Assembly: GCA_965204695.1 (NCBI GenBank)
Contig: OZ242007.1
Location: forward strand, 4,402,001 to 4,466,000
Source: JAHEKD01 sp965204695
GTDB taxonomy: Bacteria > Pseudomonadota > Gammaproteobacteria > Arenicellales > JAHEKD01
Direction of reading: 5' to 3'
Length of the DNA: 64,000 bases
Every line of letters starts with the position of its first letter. Position 1 is the first letter of the stretch. A program made the position numbers and the translations under genes. The notes under the pieces were generated by a model. It was not told the origin of the DNA. It did not search any database and was given only the letters and a program-made list of their open reading frames with translations. Below, one piece after another: positions 17,587 to 26,544 of this stretch.

Positions 17587-18380
17587 AATGTTCTATTGAA
17601 CTGCTTTAACGCCTTGATAACCTGATTCGGTTTTTCCATCATCATCATGTGTCCACAACGTGGAATCACTTCAAGCTGTGATTGCCCAATTTTCTTAACC
17701 CAGGGCAACATGCCACGCACAGGGGTCATTTTGTCTTTATCACCAGCAATGAATAAAACCGGGCACACAATTTTTTCAACTAAATTTTCATAAGGAATGT
17801 AGTTATTGCAAGCTGTAAAGTCATTGAATAAGGTGCCCGGTTTAGATTCTTCCATTAAACGCATGCCACCTTCGGTCATCCATAACCCTGGAGCTTGAGC
17901 CGCACCAATTTTTGAATTTGGCGCATAACCAAAATCAACAATCATTTCATAGGCCCTATGGTCATTTGCTTCGGATAAATCCAACAGCATTTGATTGACT
18001 GGCATGGGCAGACAAAAACCGAGTAAAACCACTGCTTCACAATGTTGAGAATATCGGGCAGCGAAATCATAAGCGATTAGTGCGCCCATGCTGTGGCCAG
18101 CGATTATGGCTTGCGTAAGTTCGAGTTTTTTAAAGACTTTAGCCAGCCAATCTGAAATATCCTCAATCTTATTTAATGGTTTGCCAGAAGATTTGCCATG
18201 ACCAGGCAAATCAATCGCTAATACATTGATGCCGATGCTGGTGAAATAGCGATTAAAAGTGGCCCAAATCGTATGATCCATTGCTGAACCATGAATAAAA
18301 ACCCATGTGCGTTTTTCAGGGTCGAATCCTTTGCCGGATGTCGCAATAAATACTTTTTTTCTATCAATTGTGATGTTCAT
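17577..18380 (-). CDS. Alpha/beta hydrolase
   Basis: A 267-aa alpha/beta-fold hydrolase. The nucleophile elbow is GHSMG (about residue 96), the acid is probably Asp in FIAGDKDKMTP, and the His lies in RCGHMMMMEKP. The oxyanion/HG block is WVFIHGSAMD. Its start overlaps the metY stop (ATGA), so the two are translationally coupled. Such a hydrolase directly after metY might act on an acyl-homoserine or ester metabolite, but this is speculation. The last residues (TLSS) and the stop codon are read from the terminal inverted repeat of an inserted element, so the original C-terminus may have been slightly longer. Confidence 0.88.
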   Translation of the reverse strand: MNITIDRKKVFIATSGKGFDPEKRTWVFIHGSAMDHTIWATFNRYFTSIGINVLAIDLPGHGKSSGKPLNKIEDISDWLAKVFKKLELTQAIIAGHSMGALIAYDFAARYSQHCEAVVLLGFCLPMPVNQMLLDLSEANDHRAYEMIVDFGYAPNSKIGAAQAPGLWMTEGGMRLMEESKPGTLFNDFTACNNYIPYENLVEKIVCPVLFIAGDKDKMTPVRGMLPWVKKIGQSQLEVIPRCGHMMMMEKPNQVIKALKQFNRTLSS

Positions 18381-19687
18381 TGCAGTAACCTTTTGACAGC
18401 ATGGAATCCAGATTCAAGATCGGATTTGAGATCGTGAAAATCTTCCAGGCCAATCGAAAGTCGAATCAATCCGGGAGAAATTCCAGCTTTAAGTAAATCT
18501 TTTTCACTCATGCGGCTATGTGTAGTCGTAGCAGGGTGAAGTATTAGTGATTTTGCATCGCCAATATTAGCCAGGTGCGAAAACAAACTCATGTTTTCAA
18601 TTAAGGTGCGCCCAGCTTCACGGCCACCTTTAATTTCAAAACTCAATACCGCACCCGCACCTTTAGGGAAAAGTTTTTGCGATAGTTCGTGTTGGGGGTG
18701 TGATTTTAAATAAGGGTGAAAGATTTTTTCTACAAACGGACTTTCACTTAAATATTCAATAACATCATGAGTGTTCTCAATATGCTTTTCCATGCGCAAA
18801 GATAATGTTTCAATACCTTGCATAATCAAAAACGCTGAATGAGGGCTAAGACAAGCACCGAAATCACGTAGACCTTCGCGCCGGGCACGTAATATAAATG
18901 CTGCAGGGCCAAATTCTTCGGCAAAATTCAAACCGTGGAAACCAATGTATGGTTCGCTCAAAGATGGAAATTTCCCGGAAGCTTGCCAATCAAATTTACC
19001 GCTATCCACCAACAAACCACCTAAAACAGTTCCATGTCCGGCTAAAAACTTAGTCGCTGAGTGCATGACTAAATCAGCACCAAGTTCGAAGGGTTTACAC
19101 AAATAAGGTGTCGTTACCGTTGAATCAACTAATAAAGGGAGTTTATGTTTATGTGCGATTTGGGCTAATGCAGGGATATCAGTTACATCCATACTTGGAT
19201 TGGCAACGGTTTCGGCGAATATCAATCGAGTATTAGCCTTAATAGCTTTTTCGTAGGCTTTTGGAGATGTTGGGTCTACAAACGTCGTTTCAATACCAAA
19301 ACGGCGCATGGTGTAATCGAGTAAGTTATGACTGCCACCATAAATTGCTCTGGCTGCGACGATATGTGAGCCAGCCCCCATAAGCGTAGTAATTGCCAAA
19401 TGTAAGGCGGCCTGACCACTTGCTGTAGCAATGGCTCCAATACCACCTTCTAAAGCAGCGATTCGTTCTTCTAAAGTCGCATTAGTAGGGTTAGAAATCC
19501 GTGAATAAACATGACCGGCATGCGCTAAATGAAACAAAGCGGCAGCATGATCACTGTCTTCAAAACAAAAAGAGGCCGATTGATAGATCGGAGTTGCCCT
19601 AGCTCCAGTGGTTTCGTCAGGTTGTTGGCCAGCGTGTAGAGATAGGGTATCGAATCCTGGTGATTTCGGCGGGGTGTTCTTACTCAT
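18377..19687 (-). CDS. metY: O-acetylhomoserine aminocarboxypropyltransferase (sulfhydrylase)
   Basis: A 436-aa PLP enzyme of the Cys/Met metabolism family. The PLP-lysine motif SATKFLAGHGTVLGG and blocks YSRISNPTNATLEERIAALEGG and ARAIYGGSHNLL are intact. The length of about 430 aa, with the insertion before the C-terminal domain, favours MetY over the shorter MetB/MetC/MetZ. The enzyme makes homocysteine from O-acetylhomoserine and sulfide in the cytoplasm. It is the first gene of a two-gene unit with the hydrolase. A palindrome cluster lies in its upstream region. Confidence 0.92.
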   Translation of the reverse strand: MSKNTPPKSPGFDTLSLHAGQQPDETTGARATPIYQSASFCFEDSDHAAALFHLAHAGHVYSRISNPTNATLEERIAALEGGIGAIATASGQAALHLAITTLMGAGSHIVAARAIYGGSHNLLDYTMRRFGIETTFVDPTSPKAYEKAIKANTRLIFAETVANPSMDVTDIPALAQIAHKHKLPLLVDSTVTTPYLCKPFELGADLVMHSATKFLAGHGTVLGGLLVDSGKFDWQASGKFPSLSEPYIGFHGLNFAEEFGPAAFILRARREGLRDFGACLSPHSAFLIMQGIETLSLRMEKHIENTHDVIEYLSESPFVEKIFHPYLKSHPQHELSQKLFPKGAGAVLSFEIKGGREAGRTLIENMSLFSHLANIGDAKSLILHPATTTHSRMSEKDLLKAGISPGLIRLSIGLEDFHDLKSDLESGFHAVKRLLQ

Positions 19688-19730
19688 AATATAGTCAAAT
19701 CGAGTCTGTGATTAATCCTTGAATAGATTC

Positions 19731-19872
19731 CCCCGGGTAAACCCGGGGTTCTTACCGTAACAGCCCTTTCGGGCTGATCCGATGAACATCGCGCTTTACA
19801 GAGGAGCGATGTTCAATCTATATACACTCATTCATCCACGGGCAAGCCCGTGGTATTTTGTCGCTTACGCGA
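19731..19872. repeat. Cluster of short palindromes (REP-like)
   Basis: Five hairpins are packed in 142 bp between metY and the MFS gene: CCCCGGGTAAACCCGGGG (19731-19748), CAGCCCTTTCGGGCTG (19761-19776), GAACATCGC/GCGATGTTC arms (19784-19814), CCACGGGCAAGCCCGTGG (19836-19853) and TCGCTTACGCGA (19861-19872). They are much GC-richer than the surroundings. The arrangement resembles REP/BIME arrays mobilised by IS200-like (RAYT) transposases, but no such gene is in the window. Confidence 0.65.
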
Positions 19873-19938
19873 ACGATAATAAAATCAAGTAGCGACCTTA
19901 TCACAAACTGACAAGGTCAAAAACTAGCTGTTTATGAA

Positions 19939-21243
19939 TCAAGCAGGTGCTGTTGCGGAAACTGAATGATTTGGATTGCGCACTTCTCCATCCTTCGACT
20001 CGACGGCTTCTTCCAAGTCATAACGTGGGTCTATGTCAAGTCCTCCAGGTGAAGTAACAGCATCTGGTAATGGTACAAAGGTTTCTTTATCGTCCGGAGT
20101 AGATCGTTTAGGTATACGATATAAAATGATCAAAATAAATGACACTACAATAGCAGCGATGTAATAAAACAATCCGCTAGGAGAGATAGATTCCATAAGG
20201 TACGCGGCAACAGTAGGTCCAACTGCTGCACCTAAACCATAAGCCAGCACCATGCCACCGCTTGCTTTGACAAGCTCTTCGGGACTCAGATAATCATTCG
20301 CATAAGAAATGCATAGAGGGTAAAGCGTTTGACTCGTTGCACCTAAAAGAATTGCAGTAGCATAGAGTAAATATTCACCAGGTGCTTGAATAATAATCAA
20401 CGGAATACTTGCTAGTCCCATAACTACAGCAACTGCCATGATAACGATGCGTCGATCATAAACATCGGAGAGTTTGCCAATCGGAAACTGAAACATCAAA
20501 CCGCTTAGCATGTAAAGCGTCATGAACATCGTAATTGTTCCTATGCCGTAATCGAGGTCATTAATAAATACCGGTGATAGCCCAATAATTGCTCCAATAA
20601 TCAACCCGTTGGCAATACAGCCAGACATCGCTACGGGTGAAATTTGGAATAATTTACTCAATTTAAAGCTGCTGGATTCCACTGGGTCGGGATGTGAGCT
20701 GCGGGTTAACGATACTGGAATTAATGCCAATGCATAAAGTGCAGCACCTAACATAAAGAATTCAGTGTTATTCGGATCGCCGAAATTGAGCAGTAACTGA
20801 CCGGCAGCAAAAGCAAAATTATTTGCCATCATATAGACGGATAACACGGTGCCTCGATTATTTTTTGAGGTGCGAGAATTAAGCCAGCTCTCGACTACCA
20901 TGTACATACCAGCCAAACAAAAACCCAATACACCACGTAGCAATATCCAAACGCTGATAAATTTGAAAAACGGAAACATTAGAATCGCGCTGGCTGAGGC
21001 CCCACAAAAAACAGCAAAAGCCCGAATGTGGCCGACACGATTAATCAGCTTTGAACAAAACATGGAGCCTATTACAAGACCCAAATAAAAAGCTGAGGTT
21101 TGATAACCAATTACCTGGCGTGAGAAGCCTTCAATCTCCATGCGCAAGCTTATAAAAGTTGAAAACATGCCAAAACCGGTCATCATCATAGCGACTGATA
21201 AAATCAATAGGCTGACTGATTTTAAGATTTCCTGGGCACTCAT
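19939..21243 (-). CDS. MFS transporter (YcaD-like)
   Basis: A 434-aa major facilitator protein with 12 predicted membrane segments. The family loop SRTSKNNRGTVLSVYMM between segments 4 and 5, and GKLSDVYDRRIVIM between segments 8 and 9, resemble the YcaD/UPF0226-type group. It has a hydrophilic C-terminal tail of about 50 residues after the last segment, which is longer than usual. Substrate unknown. The gene is monocistronic: the palindrome cluster lies downstream and the hemA gene 158 bp upstream. Confidence 0.85.
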   Translation of the reverse strand: MSAQEILKSVSLLILSVAMMMTGFGMFSTFISLRMEIEGFSRQVIGYQTSAFYLGLVIGSMFCSKLINRVGHIRAFAVFCGASASAILMFPFFKFISVWILLRGVLGFCLAGMYMVVESWLNSRTSKNNRGTVLSVYMMANNFAFAAGQLLLNFGDPNNTEFFMLGAALYALALIPVSLTRSSHPDPVESSSFKLSKLFQISPVAMSGCIANGLIIGAIIGLSPVFINDLDYGIGTITMFMTLYMLSGLMFQFPIGKLSDVYDRRIVIMAVAVVMGLASIPLIIIQAPGEYLLYATAILLGATSQTLYPLCISYANDYLSPEELVKASGGMVLAYGLGAAVGPTVAAYLMESISPSGLFYYIAAIVVSFILIILYRIPKRSTPDDKETFVPLPDAVTSPGGLDIDPRYDLEEAVESKDGEVRNPNHSVSATAPA

Positions 21244-21401
21244 TTTAGGTTCAAACCCTTGTTATCCTGTACAACAAACGGCGCGATCATACGCCTAAAT
21301 AATGGTTTTGCAACCTAAATCAAGAGCTACAAATGTGAAATTTTATTAATTAATGTAAGAGGTCAGGAAAAGCCTCTAATCGCTTGATTTAAATAGAAAA
21401 A

Positions 21402-22646
21402 TCAAACGACCAGCCTGATTTTTTCTCTTTGTGTTTGGGTTCTTGTGAGTTTATATTTATCCCATAATTCGTCTAAGGCTGAAATCAAATTGTTGATAGC
21501 ATCATCGGTATGTAAAGGAGTTGGGGTAACTCGCAAACGCTCGCTTCCACGCGGGACAGTAGGATAATTTATCGGTTGAATGTAGATATTAAAATGATCC
21601 AGTAATTCGTCAGATATTTTTTTGCATAATTCAGCATCACCAACCATCACAGGAACAATATGCCCATCATTAGACAAATGCGGAATTCGTCTATTATCAA
21701 GTTCACAGCGAACTTTGAAGACGTTTTCCTTTTGCTTTAAGCGTTCGTAGCGTGAGTTTTTTAGGTGGCGAACACTGGCGAGTGAGGCAGCTGCTATAGC
21801 GGGTGGTAGTGCCGTCGTAAAAATAAATCCGGAAGCAAAACTGCGTACAAAATCGACTAGATTGGTTGATCCAGTAATGTAACCACCGATTACACCATAG
21901 GCCTTGCCAAGCGTTCCTTCGATAATTGAAATTCTCTGAGTTAGGCCCTCCCGTTCAGAGATGCCGCCACCACGAGGGCCATACATTCCGACTGCATGAA
22001 CTTCATCAAGGTAAGTGATAGCGTTGAACTCATCAGCGACATCACAAAATTCTTCTATGGGAGCAATGTCGCCTTCCATGGAATAGATCGATTCAAAGGC
22101 AATGATTTTCGGTCTATCGATGTCAATCTGACTTAGTTTATTTTTTAAATCCTTAGGATCATTATGATTGAAAATGACTTTTTCACACTTGCTGTGACGA
22201 ATGCCTTCAATCATTGAAGCGTGATTACCGGCATCAGAAAACACCACACAGCCTGGTAAATTCGCAGCTAAAGTTGAAAGCGTAGCCCAGTTTGAAACAT
22301 AGCCTGATGTAAACAGTAACGCTGATTCTTTTTGATGTAGATCGGCCAACTCTTGCTCAAGTAAAACGTGGTAGTGGTTTGTGCCGGATATATTTCGGGT
22401 ACCTCCAGCACCACTGCCACACTCATCAATGACTTTATGCATGGCAGAAAGCACTTCCGGATGCTGACCCATGCCTAGGTAATCGTTAGAGCACCAAACG
22501 GTAATTGGGTTTGATGCATTCTCCCCAATAATCCGGTTTGCCTGAGGGAAATGCCCGGCATCCCGCTTCAGATCGGTAAAATAGCGATAGCGTCCCTCTT
22601 GCCGAATTTCGTCCAGTCGGGACTGAAAAAATCTCTCATAGTTCAT
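21402..22646 (-). CDS. hemA: 5-aminolevulinate synthase (Shemin pathway)
   Basis: A 414-aa PLP enzyme condensing glycine and succinyl-CoA to 5-aminolevulinate. The ALAS blocks YRYFTDLKRDAGHFPQA (N-terminus), CSNDYLGMGQHP, GAGGTRNISGTNHYH, LDEVHAVGMYGPRGGGI, PLP-Lys248 in TLGKAYGVIGGY and PTVPRGSERLRVTPTP (C-terminus) are all present, so it is not one of the related AONS or KBL enzymes. Start placed at the ATG ending at 22646, matching MNYERFFQSRLDEIR of the family. No Shine-Dalgarno precedes it. Instead a TATAAT (22653-22658) and a perfect FNR box (22681-22694) lie at spacings that predict transcription from the start codon itself. Confidence 0.95.
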   Translation of the reverse strand: MNYERFFQSRLDEIRQEGRYRYFTDLKRDAGHFPQANRIIGENASNPITVWCSNDYLGMGQHPEVLSAMHKVIDECGSGAGGTRNISGTNHYHVLLEQELADLHQKESALLFTSGYVSNWATLSTLAANLPGCVVFSDAGNHASMIEGIRHSKCEKVIFNHNDPKDLKNKLSQIDIDRPKIIAFESIYSMEGDIAPIEEFCDVADEFNAITYLDEVHAVGMYGPRGGGISEREGLTQRISIIEGTLGKAYGVIGGYITGSTNLVDFVRSFASGFIFTTALPPAIAAASLASVRHLKNSRYERLKQKENVFKVRCELDNRRIPHLSNDGHIVPVMVGDAELCKKISDELLDHFNIYIQPINYPTVPRGSERLRVTPTPLHTDDAINNLISALDELWDKYKLTRTQTQREKIRLVV

Positions 22647-22652
22647 GTGGAA

Positions 22653-22694
22653 ATTATAACAGTGATGATTTATTTGCGTCTTGATATTAATCAA
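22653..22694 (-). promoter_or_regulatory. FNR/Anr box and -10 box of hemA
   Basis: On the minus strand, TTGAT-ATTA-ATCAA (22681-22694) matches the FNR consensus TTGAT-N4-ATCAA at every defined position. TATAAT (22658-22653) matches the -10 consensus exactly. Counting the A of the hemA ATG (22646) as +1, the FNR box is centred at -41.5 and the -10 box covers -12 to -7. This is the geometry of a class II FNR-activated promoter. The start site is inferred, not measured. Confidence 0.75.
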
Positions 22695-22783
22695 GTATTT
22701 GAACTATTAATGCTTACTGTTTTACTTCAAGCTATGAAATAATCATGCCTGATTTGATTGTTTGATAAATGAGATTTTAAAGT

Positions 22784-24034
22784 ATGACTTCAGCCAATAA
22801 ATCAGTGGCTGTAATCGGCGCTGGCATTATCGGTGTAACTTCTGCTGCTTATCTTATTCGTGATGGTTATCATGTAACTTTATTTGATGATCAGGGAATA
22901 GGCGAAAGCACTTCGTCTGGAAATGCGGGGACCTTCGCGTATTTTGATTTTTACCCTTTGCCTGAACCATCTATTTTATTGCAAGTGCCTAAATGGTTTT
23001 TTGATCCCTTGGGGCCACTCGCTATACCGTTAGGCTATACCTACAAGATAATACCCTGGTTATCTGGTTTCTTGTGGGCATGCCGGCCGGCACAAGTCAA
23101 AAAAAGCGTAGAAGTGATGCGGCAACTGATGACCTTAAGCCGCTACGAAGCACATTCATTTTGGCAAGAGTGGAACTTAACCGAATTTATCGTCAAACGA
23201 AATGCATTAAGTGTTTTCGAAAAAGAAAGCGCCTTTAACAATGCTAAAGCTAAATGGCAGGAATCGGTCAAGCAAGGGTTTGAAATCAAATATTTGCGGG
23301 GTGAAGAAATTCAAGAGTTGGAACCGGCTTTAGATAAACGATTTAAATTTGCTGTTCAGGTTATGGATTCGCCGATGGTTACAGATCCTAAAATTTATAC
23401 TAAAGGAGTTGGTGAGAGAGCTACTAATGCAGGGGTAAAACTGGTTGAAAAAAAGATAAGTCAAATTAAGAATTCTAACCACATAGTAAATTTGGTTGAT
23501 TCTGAAGGCGTCCAATATGAGTTTGATAAAGTTGTTATTGCCACAGGTGCGTGGTCCAACAACTTGACCCGACAATTGGGCGATGAATTGCCGCTAGATG
23601 CTGAACGTGGTTATAACACTACGATTCCTGATCCCAATATTAAAATTAATTATTTTGTGTTATTTCCAGAGCATGGTTTTGTGGCTTCGCCATTGTCGAC
23701 TGGATTAAGAATTAGCGGGGCTAACGAGTTAGCCGGAACAGATTATCCTGCGAATTATAAACGTGCAGACCGCTTGTTAAACAAAGCAAAAAAATTTCTA
23801 CCGGGGTTGAGTTCAGAGGGTGGGACTCAATGGATGGGACGTAGGCCTTCATTGCCTGATACGCAACCATTGATTGATTATTCCAGCGCATCAAAAAATG
23901 TGGTTTATGCATTTGGTCATGGGCATTATGGATTGACTCAATCGGCAGGCACGGCAAAAATGGTGAGTGAATTAATAAGTGAAAAAACACTTTCTATTAA
24001 TCTTGATGGTTTAAAACTAAAGCGATTCAAATGA
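22784..24034 (+). CDS. FAD-dependent D-amino-acid dehydrogenase (DadA-like), probable hydroxyproline oxidase
   Basis: A 416-aa DAO-family flavoenzyme. The FAD-binding motif VAVIGAGIIGVTSAAYLIRDG lies at residues 8-28. GESTSSGNAGTFAYFDFYP is the DadA-type flavin-proximal block, and GHGHYGLTQSAGTAKMVSEL closes the FAD domain. Its stop overlaps the start of the 4-hydroxyproline epimerase gene by 4 bp (ATGA). The most economical role is oxidation of cis-4-hydroxy-D-proline to pyrroline-4-hydroxy-2-carboxylate, feeding electrons to the respiratory chain. Generic D-amino-acid oxidation is the alternative. It is divergent from hemA, and the FNR box lies between them. Confidence 0.87.
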   Translation: MTSANKSVAVIGAGIIGVTSAAYLIRDGYHVTLFDDQGIGESTSSGNAGTFAYFDFYPLPEPSILLQVPKWFFDPLGPLAIPLGYTYKIIPWLSGFLWACRPAQVKKSVEVMRQLMTLSRYEAHSFWQEWNLTEFIVKRNALSVFEKESAFNNAKAKWQESVKQGFEIKYLRGEEIQELEPALDKRFKFAVQVMDSPMVTDPKIYTKGVGERATNAGVKLVEKKISQIKNSNHIVNLVDSEGVQYEFDKVVIATGAWSNNLTRQLGDELPLDAERGYNTTIPDPNIKINYFVLFPEHGFVASPLSTGLRISGANELAGTDYPANYKRADRLLNKAKKFLPGLSSEGGTQWMGRRPSLPDTQPLIDYSSASKNVVYAFGHGHYGLTQSAGTAKMVSELISEKTLSINLDGLKLKRFK

Positions 24035-25035
24035 CTAAATCGACATTCTTCTGCATTGATGGACATACATGTGGATGTCCAGTAAGAGTTGTCTCGGGCG
24101 GTAGTGTTCCCGTGTTGGAAGGTGAAAACATGAGTGAAAAACGTCAGCACTTTTTAGCCGAATTTGACTGGATTCGCACCGGTTTAATGTTTGAACCACG
24201 AGGTCATGACATGATGTCAGGCAGTATTCTGTATCCATCTACTCGTGATGATTGTGACGTTGCTATTTTGTTTATTGAGACATCAGGTTGTTTGCCCATG
24301 TGCGGCCACGGCACCATTGGTACGGTTACATTTATTCTTGAGCAAGGTTTAGTTCAACCTAAAGAACAAGGTGTTTTAAAATTGGATACTCCAGCTGGGC
24401 GTGTGGATGCTTATTATGAAAAGAAAGAGCAGTTCATCGAATCAGTTAGGATCAAAAATGTACCTTCATTTTTATATAAAACCGATCTAACTGCTCATAT
24501 TGATGGCTTAGGTGAAATTAAAGTTGATGTGTCTTACGGTGGAAATTTTTACGCCATTGTTGATCCTCAAGAAAATTATTCGGATCTGGCTGATTTAGGT
24601 GCTGATAAAATTATAAGTTTTAGTCCCGCTCTGAGGGCTGCTTTAAATGAAAAATATGAATTCCATCATCCCGAAAATCCTACTATCAACAAATTGACAC
24701 ATATTCTCTGGACAGGTAAACCGACTGTTCACGAGGCAACTGCCAGGAATGCTGTTTTTCTAGGAGAAAAAGCAATAGATCGATCGCCTTGTGGTACTGG
24801 TACATCCTCAAGAATGGCCCAGTGGCATGCTAAAGGGAAACTTGAAACGGGTGACGAATTTGTCCACGAAAGCATCATCCACAGTTTATTTCATGGGCGA
24901 ATAGAAGATGCCACTGAGGTTGGCGAATATGATGCCATCATCCCAAGTATTCAGGGTTGGGCTAGACAAACAGGCTATAACACAATATTTATTGATGATC
25001 GGGATCCGTATGCTAGGGGATTTACTGTCAAGTAA
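24031..25035 (+). CDS. 4-hydroxyproline 2-epimerase (proline racemase family)
   Basis: A 334-aa cofactor-independent epimerase. Both catalytic cysteines are present: Cys91 in MCGHGTIG and Cys254 in SPCGTGTSS. Dehydratases of the same family replace the first Cys by Ser or Thr. The N-terminal IDGHTCGCPVRVVSGG is typical of hydroxyproline epimerases rather than proline racemases. It interconverts trans-4-hydroxy-L-proline and cis-4-hydroxy-D-proline in the cytoplasm. It is coupled by a 4-bp overlap to the flavoenzyme that would oxidise the product. The deaminase for the next step (a DapA-family protein) is not in the window. Confidence 0.91.
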   Translation: MTKSTFFCIDGHTCGCPVRVVSGGSVPVLEGENMSEKRQHFLAEFDWIRTGLMFEPRGHDMMSGSILYPSTRDDCDVAILFIETSGCLPMCGHGTIGTVTFILEQGLVQPKEQGVLKLDTPAGRVDAYYEKKEQFIESVRIKNVPSFLYKTDLTAHIDGLGEIKVDVSYGGNFYAIVDPQENYSDLADLGADKIISFSPALRAALNEKYEFHHPENPTINKLTHILWTGKPTVHEATARNAVFLGEKAIDRSPCGTGTSSRMAQWHAKGKLETGDEFVHESIIHSLFHGRIEDATEVGEYDAIIPSIQGWARQTGYNTIFIDDRDPYARGFTVK

Positions 25036-25114
25036 ACGTTAGCTTGATTCGATCAATATTCGAATTTATAGTCTCATTATTCATCCGAAAAAATTTGTAA
25101 AATTATATTGTCTC

Positions 25115-26536
25115 ATGAAAATATTCGTATTCATCATATCTGCCTGTTTCTTTTTCAATGTCCAAGCAATGGACAAGGCTGAATCTTTTAAACGAATTCA
25201 AAATCAATTACAGAATCCTGCAAATGCTGATATATCAGTCATTGTCGAGTTGGAAGATACATTCGGTATAAATTTCTCAGAGGATCAGAGCTTACGGCGT
25301 TCAGCCAGCATGAAAACCAGCCTAATGAGCAGGTTATCACGATTAGGCGTTCGTGAGCATAAGCGATTTAAGACTCTTCCTGTTATGGCACTTCAGGTAA
25401 ATGAAAAGGGTTTGAAGGAACTAGAAAAAAATCCAAATGTAAAAAAAGTTTATCAAAATCAACTACGTAAGCATTCGCTTGCAAGTTCCACTATACAAAT
25501 CCAAGCCAATCAAGCATGGGCAAGAAACCAAGCGGGAGATGGAGTTGCTGTTGCAGTTGTTGATGCCGGGTTTATTAATTACCATGATATGTTCAATGGT
25601 GCGGATAAAGTTTTAGAGGAAGCTTGTTTTACTACTAATGCAACAATTCAAGGTATTCGAGTTTTTTCGAATTGCTGGCCTGATAATTCGACAACAAGAA
25701 TTGGTCCGGGTTCTGCAAACCCTAGTGGTAATCCAACATCGGCTGGTAACGACCATGGGTCATTAGTTGCCGGTGTTGCTGCCGGAAAAGCAGATGAATA
25801 TTCTCCAATATTGACAGGTGTGGCAAGGGAAGCTTCCGTCATAGCAGTTAATGTATTTTCTAGAGTCGAAAACCAAAACTTTTGTGGGCTTGACTCTTTG
25901 TTTGGTGTCGCATGTGTTGTTGCATTAGATAGTGATGTTTTAGCCGGATTGGATTATGTGTATTCACTGCGCAATCAACATGATATTGCGGCAGTAAATT
26001 TAAGTCTTGGTGGAGGAGCTTTTAGAAATGCCTGTGATGTGCAATCAGTTTATACGGCAGTCATAAATCGATTAAAAAATGCCGGAATTGCTGTGGTTGC
26101 CGCTGCCGGTAATGACGGTAGTGGAACAACAATAAGTGAGCCAGCTTGTGTGTCTAACGCAATCGCTGTAGGTTCGGTAGGTGATACTAATGTTGTCTCA
26201 GATTTTACAAACAGCAACAATTTGATTGACTTTTGGGCTCCAGGAGAAAATATTAGAACTTCAAACGGAGTTTGCGTTAATTGCTATGAGACGGTAAATG
26301 GAACTTCATTTTCTGCTCCTCACGTGACTGGGGCCTTTGCAATACTTAAATCATATAATAAGAATTTGACAGTAGACGAAATTACCACAGCATTAAAGAC
26401 TACAGGATTGCCTATTAGAGATCCACTAAACGGCATTACTCGACCGTTGATACAAATCAGTGACGCACTAGATATCCTACCAAGAACCTTGGGTATTATT
26501 CCGATCTTCCAATTATTGCTGCTTGATGATGAGTAA
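25115..26536 (+). CDS. Secreted subtilisin-like serine protease (S8)
   Basis: A 473-aa preproprotease. The signal peptide is MKIFVFIISACFFFNVQA. A propeptide of about 100 residues (DISVIVELEDTF to NPNVKKVYQN) resembles an inhibitor_I9-type chaperone domain. The catalytic triad is Asp150 (VAVVDAGF), His214 (GNDHGSLVAG) and Ser398 (NGTSFSAPHVTG). Cysteines in ACFTTN, NCWPD, NFCGLD, VACVV, NACDV, PACVS and VCVNCYE suggest several disulphides. No C-terminal sorting domain is visible. A TATATT ends 5 bp before the ATG and there is no Shine-Dalgarno. This is the second subtilase in the window and is not a close duplicate of the first. Confidence 0.93.
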   Translation: MKIFVFIISACFFFNVQAMDKAESFKRIQNQLQNPANADISVIVELEDTFGINFSEDQSLRRSASMKTSLMSRLSRLGVREHKRFKTLPVMALQVNEKGLKELEKNPNVKKVYQNQLRKHSLASSTIQIQANQAWARNQAGDGVAVAVVDAGFINYHDMFNGADKVLEEACFTTNATIQGIRVFSNCWPDNSTTRIGPGSANPSGNPTSAGNDHGSLVAGVAAGKADEYSPILTGVAREASVIAVNVFSRVENQNFCGLDSLFGVACVVALDSDVLAGLDYVYSLRNQHDIAAVNLSLGGGAFRNACDVQSVYTAVINRLKNAGIAVVAAAGNDGSGTTISEPACVSNAIAVGSVGDTNVVSDFTNSNNLIDFWAPGENIRTSNGVCVNCYETVNGTSFSAPHVTGAFAILKSYNKNLTVDEITTALKTTGLPIRDPLNGITRPLIQISDALDILPRTLGIIPIFQLLLLDDE

Positions 26537-26544
26537 TCAAAAAA

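Noticed and set aside
25044..25056. TTGATTCGATCAA as a second FNR box
   Set aside because: The spacer is 3 nt instead of 4, and it lies just downstream of the epimerase gene and not at promoter spacing from 25115.
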